Part shown: positions 56,180 through 64,000 of the stretch, in pieces | How positions within the stretch are numbered: the first letter of the stretch is position 1 | Layout: each line of letters starts with the position of its first letter | Source of the DNA: Pelecanus crispus | Taxonomy: Eukaryota; Chordata; Aves; Pelecaniformes; Pelecanidae | NCBI RefSeq assembly: GCF_030463565.1 | Contig: NC_134675.1 | Span: forward strand, 18,311,862-18,375,861 | DNA: 64,000 nucleotides | Direction of reading: 5' to 3' | Notes under the pieces: model-generated | Databases searched by the model: none | What the model was told of the DNA's origin: nothing | What the model saw: only the letters and a program-made list of their open reading frames with translations | Position numbers and translations under genes: made by a program

Positions 56180-57777
56180 GAAGCAGACGGTAACAGCAGC
56201 AGCTGCCTCGCGCTGAGAGGAGCGCGAGGCTTGCGAGGTACCCGGGGGCGGGAGGGCAGGTGTCTGAGGGGGTTTCTGGGCCTCTCTTGGGCTGTCTGTG
56301 GGGAAGAAACCGGCTGGCAGGCGACAGGTCTCGTGAGAGGGGTGGGCAAAAGTTGGGCAGTGCCAGCTTGTCCCTGCGGCGCCAGTTCAAACTGCAAGAA
56401 GCCGTATATAACCGGCCCCTAGGGAGTGCCAGTGAACAGGGAGTGGTATCGGCAGGGTGCGTGGGAAGGGCTGCAGACTCTGCCAGTTATCGAGCTACTG
56501 CTTGCTCTGCTCACCTTTCGGCTTAGGCTGCAGCCCTGACTGTCACCCCAGATAGCTGGTGGCTGTGCAAGCCTACCCAGCAGCTTGAGGTCTCCAGAGA
56601 ATTAGAAGGGCTCATTAGGCAGTGCCCTGAGGTTGTCAGAAGCATGGTGGTAGAGACTAGGCAAGGGCTGTGCTCTGCAGCAGTCAGGAATCAGCTATCT
56701 AGCCAGGCTAGCCTGGGATGAGTGGAGGCAGCCACCCAGACAGGGCTTCCTATTAGGGAAGCTGCTGTCCAGATGGAGGGCTGCAAAGACTGCACACCCC
56801 ACCTCCTGGGTGGAGGAGGGTGCAAGCTCCACCTGTGCAAGGTGTGCTCAGGTGGAGTCACTCAGGAAGGGGGTGGAGGAGCTGCAGGAGGAAGTTAGCA
56901 GGCTATGCTGTTATTAGGGAGGGTGAACAAGAAATAGATAGAGTATTATTTGAGACTTTGCAAGAACAAATACTAGGTCCCCGTGACACTGACCTCCAAG
57001 GACTACCAGACAAAGAGCTTCAACAGTGAACAGACAGCACCTTGGAGAAGGAGGCGCCATGGTCTCCAGTGACCCATGGGAACAGGATGTCACTTCACTC
57101 CCCTTCCTCATATGTACCAACCAGCAACAAATATGAAGTCTTGGCAGTGGACAAAGCCAATGAGCGAGATTCACAGGGAGAAACTGCACCAGCAGAACAT
57201 ACTAAAAGCTGCAAAAGGAAGCAGCGAGTGCTAGTAGTGGGTGACTCTCTGCTGAGAGGCACTGAGGCACCCATCTGCCAGCTTAATATACAGTCAAGGG
57301 AAGTTTGCTGCTTGCCAGGAGCCAAGATGTGGGATGTCCTAGAGAGACTGCCACAACTGGTTGAAAGCAGAGGCTACTATACTATCCCCTACTTCTTTTC
57401 CATGTGGGCACCAATGACATGGTAAAGGATAGCCTGGGCAAGATCAAGCAGGACTTCAGAGCCCTGGGGGCCCAAGTGATTTTCTCCTCTGTCTTGCCAG
57501 TCAGGGATAGAGGTGCAGGCAGAATTCGATGCGTTATGCAGATCAATGCCTGTCTTCGTGGCTGGTGTCATCGCCAGGGCTTTGGTTTCTACGATCACGG
57601 GGTGTTCTTTGATGAATAGAGTCTATTGGAGAGAAATGGGATTCACATATCTAGAAGAGGCAGAAGAATCTTTGCTAGCAGATTGGCTGACTTATGCCTC
57701 GTGCTTTAAACTAACAAACTTGGGGGGGGGAAGTGTCCAAAACTGTGACACCTGCATATTCTTAAGCAACAGGTAGG
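56180..57777 (+). pseudogene. CR1 LINE 5-prime UTR and ORF1
   Basis: GC-rich leader from about 56180, then a broken ORF1: a Cys-rich part (CKDCTPHLLGGGGCKLHLCK, about 56778-56850) and the KRKQRVLVVGDSLLRGTEAP segment (57042-57425), then an MGTNDMVKDS block in another frame (57404-57619). It is the same type as 25770-26263. Stops and frameshifts disable it. It continues into ORF2 at 57778, so this copy is close to full length. Confidence 0.8.
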
Positions 57778-58262
57778 ATGAGTGCACCTAACGAGAGCAG
57801 TGAGGAATGCTCCCTAACCCTCTCCAAAGGCAAGAACCTTAAGTCCAGCCACCTCAAGTGCATGTATAGCAATGCACATAGTCTGGAAAAGAAACAGGAG
57901 GAACTGGAGCTCTGTGCTCAGCCTGAGAGTTATGATGTCATAGGAATCACAGAAACTTGGTGGGAAAACTCACATGACTGGAAGACCACAATGGATGGCT
58001 ATACAAGCTCTTTTGGAAAGATAGGAAGGGAAGAAGAGGAGGTAGAGTTGCACTTTTACGTAAAAGAGAAATTTTAGTGTATGGAGGTGAGCTATGGAGA
58101 CCATGAAAGTTCTTTGGATCAAGATTAGAGGGATCATCACCAAGGGCGATCTTATGTTAGGTATCTGTTACTGACCTCCCAGTCAGGATGACGAGGCCGA
58201 CGAAACCTTACTTCAACCGCTCAAGGAAGTCTCAGGCCAACAGATCCTGGCCCTTAGGGGCA
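57778..58262 (+). pseudogene. CR1 ORF2 endonuclease N-terminal part
   Basis: It starts MSAPNESS and includes the KCMYSNAHSLEKKQEELE and GITETWWENSHDW blocks of the apurinic-type endonuclease. A stop at about 58075 and an LTR-B insertion follow. Confidence 0.85.
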
Positions 58263-59086
58263 GGCGCAGGGGGACGGGGAATGGAGGGTTGTGGTCAGTT
58301 CATAATGCGTTGTCTCTGCCGCTCCTTCCTCCTCATACTCTTCCCCTGCTCCAGCGTGGGGTCCCTCCCATGGAAGACAGTTCTTCACAAACTTTACCAA
58401 TGTGGGTCCTTCCCACGGGCTGCAGTTCTTCAAGAACTGCTCCAGCATGAGTCCTTTCTACGGGGTGCAGTCCTTCAGGAACAGACTGCTCCAGTGTAGG
58501 TCCCCTGCGGGGCCACAGGTCCTGCCAGAAAACCTGCTCCAGTGTGGTCTCCTCTCCATGGGGCCACAGGTCCTGCCAGGAGCCTGCTCCAGCACAGGCT
58601 CTCCACGGGGTCACAGCACATCTTTGGGCACATCCACCTGCTCTGGCGTTGAGTCCTCCATGGGCTGCAGGGTGGATATCTGTTCCACCGTTAACCTCCA
58701 TGGGCTGCAGGGGGACAGCCTGCCTCACCATGGTCTTCGCCACGGGCTGCAGGGGAATCTCTGCTTTGGTGCCTGAAGCACCTCCTCCCCCTCCTTCTTC
58801 ACTGACCTTGGTGTCTGCATAGTTGTTTCTCTCACATATTCTCACTCCTCTCTCCTAGCTGCTGTTGTGCAGCATTCCCCCCCCCCCCCCCCCCCTCTTA
58901 AATATGTTATTACAGGGGCACTACCAATGTCTCTGATTGGCTCAGCTTTAGCCAGAGGCGGGTCTGTCTTGGAGCCGGCTGGAACTGGCTCTGTCCAACA
59001 TGGGGGCAGCTTCTAGCAGCTTCTCACAGGAGCCACCCCTGCAGCACGCACCTGATACCAAAACCTTGCCACGTAAACCCAATACA
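58263..59086 (-). mobile_element. LTR-B inserted in CR1 ORF2
   Basis: Minus-strand LTR-B lacking about 300 bp at its 3-prime side. It splits the CR1 endonuclease. It contains a run of 19 C (58877-58895). The degenerate repeats match those at 21140-21550 and 61750-62100. Confidence 0.85.
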
Positions 59087-61330
59087 ATAATATAACTACT
59101 AATGGTAGCCTTGGATACAGCGACCACAACATTGTGGAGTTTAAGATCCTGCTGCACATGCTGAAGACCAGTAGTAGGACAAAGACCCTGGATTTTAGGA
59201 GCGCCAACTTCAAGATTCTCAGAGCCCAGCTGCGAGGGATTCCATGGGAAGCATCCATGGAGGGCAAAGGAACTTGCAAGTGCTGGGAGTTATTCAGGAA
59301 TAGCCTCCTGGAAGCACAAGAACATCTCCATCCCCTACAAAGGGAAAGGAAGAAAGCAGAACAAGAGACCACCCTGGCTTAACAAAGAGTCTTTGGGTGT
59401 GCTTAAAGGCAAAAAAGAAGCATACCGGCTATGGAAAAGCATCCAAATAGCCATTGAGGACTACAAGAACCTTGCTAGGGCATGCAGAGATGCAGTCAGG
59501 AAGGCTAAGGCTCAGCTAGAACTGAAATTGGCCAAAGATGTCAAGTACAACAAGAAAGAGTTCTTCGGGTACGTGAGCAGTAAGCAGAAGCACAGGGAAG
59601 ACAGAGGCCCATTGCTAAACAGGGCAGGGAAACTAGTTACTAATAATGCTGACAAGGCAGATGTTCTCAGTACCTTCTTTGCCTCTGTCTTTACCGGTGT
59701 AGCTGGACACCAGATCACAGGATCAAGTAGCTACAGCGATGCATGTGTTGACCCACCAGTGGAGGAAGGGCTGGTCTGCAGCCTCTTGCAAGGGCTCAAC
59801 CCACATAAATCTACGGGCCCAGATGGAATCCACCCCAGGGTGTTAAGAGAAGTGGCTGACGTTGCCCAAGGCCACTGTCCATAATCTTTGAAAAGTTGTG
59901 GAGATCAGGGGATATCCCTGATGACTGGAAGAGGGCAAATGTCATACCCATCTACAAGAAAGGCCTAAAAGAGGACCCAGGAAATGACAGGCCCATTAGT
60001 CTTACTTCAGTCCCCGGGAAAGTAATCGAACGAGTCCTCCTAGAAACTATCACAAGCCAAATGAGGCAGGTGACTGGGAAAAGCCAGCCTGGATTTACCA
60101 AGGGCAAATCATGCCTGACTAACCTGGTCACCTTCTACAGCAAAATAACATCTTCTGTCAACATGGGGAGAGCAGTGGATATTGTTTACCTGGACTTCAG
60201 CAAAGCATTCGACACTGTTTCCCACAGCCTTCTCCTGGACAAACTGGCAAGATACAGATTGGGTGGGTGGTCTGCAAGGTGGGTAGGAAATTGGCTAACA
60301 GGCCACACTCAGAGGGTGGTGGTCAATGGTTTTTACTCAGGCTGGCAGCCTGTCACAAGTGGGGTCCCCCAGGAAGCAATACTGGGCCCCATGCTGTTCA
60401 GCATCTTCATAAATGATCTGGATAATGGGATTGAAAGCACCCTCGCCAGGTTTGCTGATGACACTAAACTGGGTGGTGAGATGGACACGTCAGAAGGGAG
60501 AGCCATCTTACAGAGAGACCTGGACAGGCTGGAAGGGTGGGCTAGCAAGAACAGTATGAAGTTTCACAAAGACAAGTGCAAAGTCCTGCACCTGGGACGA
60601 CATAACCAAAGAGCCCAGTACAGGCTAGGATCTGTGTGGCTGGGGAGCAGCCTTGCTGAAAGGGACCTGGGGGGTCCTGGTGGACAACAAGCTGAACATG
60701 AGTCAGCAGCGCGCTGCTGCTGCAGCAACAAAGGCAAATTGGATCCCAGGCTGCATCCGCAGGGGCGTTACTAGCAGAGATAAAGACGTGATCATCCCAC
60801 TCTGCTCAGTGCTTGTCAGGCTGCACCTGGAGTACTGTGTCCAGTTCTGGTCCCCACAATTCAAGTAAGATGCAGACAGGCTGGAGAGGGTCCAAAGGAG
60901 GGCTGCGAAGATGATCAAAGGGCTGGAGAACCTGCCCTATGAGGAAAGACTGAAGGAGATAGTTCTCCCTGGAGAAGAGAAGGCTCGGGGGGACCTCATC
61001 ACAGTATTCCAGTACTTAAAGGGTGGCTACAAAGAGAATGGAGGCTGTCTCTTCACAAGGAGCCACAAGGAGAAGACAAGGGGCATTGAGTACCAGTTGC
61101 ACCAGGAGAGGGTTCATCTCAACATAAGAAAGAAATTTTTTACAGTGAGAACAATCATTCACTGGAATAACCTCCCCAGGGACATGGTACAGTCCCCATT
61201 GCTGGAGGTTTCCAAGTTACGATTGGACAGGGTGCTAGATAATCTCATCTAGTCTCCCTTTCCCATGACGGTTTTGACAAGATGATCTTTAAAGGTCCCT
61301 TCCAGCCTGGGCTATTCTATGTTTCTATGA
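59087..61330 (+). pseudogene. CR1 ORF2 rest, reverse transcriptase and 3-prime end
   Basis: Endonuclease remainder (59134-59382), linker (59393-59884) and reverse transcriptase (59896-60774). RT blocks: NVIPIYKKG, RPISLTSVPGKVIE, VYLDFSKAFDTVSHS, TSGVPQEAILGPMLF and the catalytic FADD at 60451-60462. C-terminal part to 61252 and tail GGCTATTCTATGTTTCTATGA (61309-61329). At least three frame breaks. The tail octamer has variant form, so it is a different CR1 subfamily from the copy at 50540. Confidence 0.9.
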
Positions 61331-61364
61331 AATGCCATAACCCTGAATGCCCCAACTCTTCCTT

Positions 61365-61545
61365 CTTCTTTCCCCAGCTTTTATTGCTGAGCATGATGTC
61401 ATATGGTATGGAATATCATATGTTGGAGGAAGGAAGATGTACCCTTGGTGGAAGAGGATCGGGTCCGGGAATACTTAAGCATGCTGGACATACATAAGTC
61501 CATGGGCCCTGATGGGTTGCACCCACAAGTGCTGTTAATAGAAAT
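61365..61545. mobile_element. LTR-A2 scrap joined to CR1 ORF2 scrap
   Basis: 61365-61420 (minus) matches the TTTATTGCTGAGCATGATGTC part of LTR-A2. 61421-61545 (plus) encodes [20 protein letters not shown], a CR1 ORF2 linker block. 61546-61749 holds nothing recognised. Confidence 0.6.
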
Positions 61546-61749
61546 ATCAGATTCTTTAGTGGCTGAGAAAAGACAGGAAATTTTTTGTTGTTCTGATACC
61601 AATAATACCAGAAGGCATTCAAAATTTCCATGGATCAATAGAGCAAAATATTATTTTTTTCTGTTTTTTGTTTGTTTATTTCAAACTAATGTCCCAAATC
61701 TTCCAGCCTAACCCAGCTTTTGACGTGTATAAATTTTGTCTTAATAAAG

Positions 61750-62310
61750 AGATTCCCTTGCAGCACGTGGTGAAGACAATGGTGACTCAGGCTGTCCCTC
61801 TGCAGCCCATGGAGGTCCATGGTGGAGCAGATATCCACCTGCAGCCCATGGAGGACTCCACACCGGAGCAGGTGGATGCGCCCAAAGGAGGCTGTGACCC
61901 CGTGGGAAGCCCGCGCTGGAGCAGGCTCCTGGCAGGACCTGTGGCCCCACAGGGGACCCACTCTGCAGCAGTCTGTTCCTCAAGGACTGCACCCTGTGGA
62001 AAGCACCCACGCTGGAGCAGTTCATGAAGAACTGTAGCCTTTGGGAAGGACACACATTGGTGAAGTTTGTGAAGGACTTTCTCCCGTGGGTGTGACCCCA
62101 CACGGGAGCAGGGGAAGACTGTGAGGAGGAAGAAGCGGTAGAGACAACATGTGATGAACTGACCACAACCCCCCATTCCCTGTCCCACTGCGCCACTTGG
62201 GGGGAGGACATAGAGAAATCGGGAGTGAAGTTAAGCCCAGAAGAAGGGAGGGGTGGGGGGAAGGTGTTTTTAGATTTGGTTTTTATTTCTCATTATCCTA
62301 CTCCTTTTCT
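61750..62310 (+). mobile_element. LTR-B fragment, plus orientation
   Basis: The transcribed, repeat-bearing half of LTR-B, without the promoter side. The repeats hold GGAGCAGGTGGATGCGCCCA and related blocks. Cut at about 62310 by an LTR-A start in minus orientation. Confidence 0.8.
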
Positions 62311-62733
62311 AGGAAGAAAATTAACTCTATCCCAGCTGAAACCAGGACAGTATCCACCCCTTATTCTATACCATCTAACGTCATGCCCAGGTCCTACCCT
62401 GTCCAATACATTCCAATTAATTACCACCACTTTTCCTGTCTTTTGATATATACACACAGATATCATTCCCTTAGTCTATGGGCCATCCCTCTAAAATGTC
62501 CATTGAGTTCATTCAGTCCATGACTTTGGGTTCCATCTGTCATCACAGTCCTTCAGGGCAGGAGAGATGGTGTGTGGTGTTGGATTGTTGCATGCTGAAG
62601 CCAGTTCTGGTTCCATCACTGCTGCACTTTGCTCGGTTTCATCAAAGTTCATTCTTCGTTAATCTGGGTGATTCTTACTTTAATACCATTGATATGGCAT
62701 AAAGCCACCATAGTAGTGATGACATACAGTATT
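62311..62733 (-). pseudogene. ERVL-like body 5: LTR-A start and 3-prime region
   Basis: 62311-62350 is the first 40 bp of LTR-A on the minus strand. 62351-62733 is the 3-prime non-coding region preceding it, as at 27705-28100. It is interrupted by CR1 pieces and resumes at 63671-63757; ATTATA flanks the interruption on both sides. Confidence 0.75.
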
Positions 62734-63670
62734 ATAGAATCATAGAATCGTTTAGGTTGGAAAAGACCTTTAAGATCATCCAGTCCAACCATCAATGTTG
62801 GGCTGATGATTGGACTGATGATCTGAGAGGTCCTTTCCAATCGTAATGATTCCTAGTTTTTACTTTCATTATAAATAATCCAGCCACCAAGCCAGGAAAC
62901 ATGAAATTGCTACTCTACCCTTAATTGGTTTAGTGGTGGACTTGGTAATGTTAGGTTAATGGTTGGACTGGATGATCTTAAAGGTCTTTTCCAACCTAAA
63001 CAATTCTATGATTCTATGAACAACCCAACACCACCATGCCCACTAAACCATGTCCCAGAGTGCCACATCTACCTGTTTTTTGAACACTTCCAGGGATGGG
63101 GACTCCACCACCTCTCTGGGCAGCCTGTTCCAATGCTTGACAACCCTTTCCGTGAAGAAATTTTGCCTAATATCCAATCTAAACCTCCCCTGACACAGCT
63201 TGAGCCCATTTCCTCTTGTCCTATTGCTAGCTACTTGGGAGAAGAGACCAACACCTACCTCGCTAGAACCTCCTTTCAGGTAGCTGTAGAGAGCAATGAG
63301 GTCTCCCCTCAGCCTCTTCTTCTCCAGACTAAACAACCCCAGTTCCCTCAGCCGCTCCTCATAAGACCAGTGCTCCAGACCCTTCACCAGCTTCGTTGCC
63401 CTTCTCTGGACACGCTCCAGCACCTCAATGTCTTTCTTGTACTGAGGGGCCCAAAACTGGACACAGTATTCCAGGTGTGGCCTCACCAGCGCCGAGTACA
63501 GGGGCACAATCACCTCCCTCCTCCTGCTGGCCACACTATTCCTGACACAAGCCAGGATGCTGTTGGCCTTCTTGGCCACCTGGGCACACTGCTGGCTCAT
63601 GTTCAGCCGGCTGTCGACCAACACCCACAGGTCCTTTTCCACCAGGCAGCTTTCCAGCCACTCTTCCCCA
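62734..63670. mobile_element. Cluster of CR1 3-prime ends in both orientations
   Basis: 62734-62795 is a minus-strand CR1 tail and 62797-62855 a plus-strand one. 62913-63020 is a plus-strand CR1 3-prime end with tail. 63023-63670 is a minus-strand CR1 with about 210 codons of the RT C-terminal region ([20 protein letters not shown]) lacking its own tail. The last two overlap in content and form an inverted junction. Confidence 0.8.
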
Positions 63671-63757
63671 TTATATAGCAATTAATAACATACCATTGAG
63701 TTCATTGGCTATTCTCACCCAAAACCAAATCCCCTTGAGGCAGACATCGGACTTTCC
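63671..63757 (-). pseudogene. ERVL-like 3-prime region, continuation
   Basis: TATATAGCAATTAATAACAT to AATCCCCTTGAGG matches 28086-28150. It is the remainder of the piece at 62351-62733. Confidence 0.7.
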
Positions 63758-64000
63758 CATCTGTCGCAAATGCAGGTTTGTGAATCCTACTGATTATATT
63801 ATTTTATTGTGAATGAGTGACGTTACACAGTTCGATTTAGTAGCATTTAGAAGTTACTCGTGGCACATCACAGGATTTGATCATGATATTTTAATAGCAC
63901 TCAGTCATCAGTAATTAACAAAGTGATTAGACAAAATTGATCAAAACAGTGACTTAGTTACAGATTCGAAGATGGCAAGGTTCACTCTATTACTACATGG
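63758..64000 (-). mobile_element. LTR-D copy running off the right edge
   Basis: Collinear with 23915-24150: GCAGGTTTGTGAATCCTACTG, then an identical run over the last 70 bases. Minus orientation, so its U5 end is here. Confidence 0.8.

Noticed and set aside
57120..57425. GDSL-type hydrolase host gene
   Set aside because: The VVGDSLL motif lies in CR1 ORF1, followed by CR1 ORF2 and found again at 25814; it is LINE sequence.

Overview
The window is avian nuclear DNA. Three things show this: many CR1 LINE copies ending in the bird-type (ATTCTATG)n tail, several families of ERVL-like and class I retroviral LTRs, and one intact vertebrate host gene, TMED7, on the minus strand in three coding exons. 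The species cannot be named from the sequence. I see no bacterial genes, CRISPR array, tRNA or rRNA gene. Most of the window outside about 9.1-17.6 kb is retroelement sequence, much of it nested.

Layout. 1-3.5 kb: 5-prime end of a class I endogenous retrovirus (minus strand) plus its flank. This block recurs almost base for base at 42.4-45.9 kb. 3.5-9.1 kb: undescribed sequence, a solo ERVL-type LTR, a CR1 ORF1 scrap, and an ERVL-like 5-prime end (LTR, tRNA-Lys primer-binding site, membrane-protein-like first ORF). 9.1-17.4 kb: TMED7 with a probable 3-prime UTR, an intronic solo LTR and a CpG-rich promoter. 17.4-27.7 kb: LTRs and CR1 copies inserted into each other. 27.3-38.4 kb: two ERVL-like proviral bodies in inverted orientation, each broken by later insertions. 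38.4-44.5 kb: a two-LTR class I provirus (minus strand) with gag-pro-pol-env remnants. 45.9-48.2 kb: a deletion derivative of the ERVL-like element. 48.2-64 kb: two long CR1 copies with ORF2 endonuclease and reverse transcriptase, more LTRs, and an LTR that runs off the right edge.

LTR family names used here are local labels. LTR-A: ERVL-type, about 550 bp, starts TGTCCTGGTT and ends CCACRACA, carries a CRE plus TATA. LTR-A2: variant of A with a different middle. LTR-B: about 1.1 kb with internal degenerate repeats. LTR-C, D, E and F: further unnamed families. Exact 5-bp target-site duplications at four solo LTRs (A, A2 and B families) support the ERVL-type assignment.

Only TMED7 is likely to make a host protein. 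It is a p24-family cargo receptor that cycles between ER and Golgi. Every retroviral reading frame seen is interrupted or has a lost catalytic residue. The most informative points are the recombinant duplicated provirus, the unusual first ORF of the ERVL-like family, the nested-insertion chronology, and the possibility that such an ERV-dense TMED7 locus is sex-linked, perhaps a W-chromosome gametolog.
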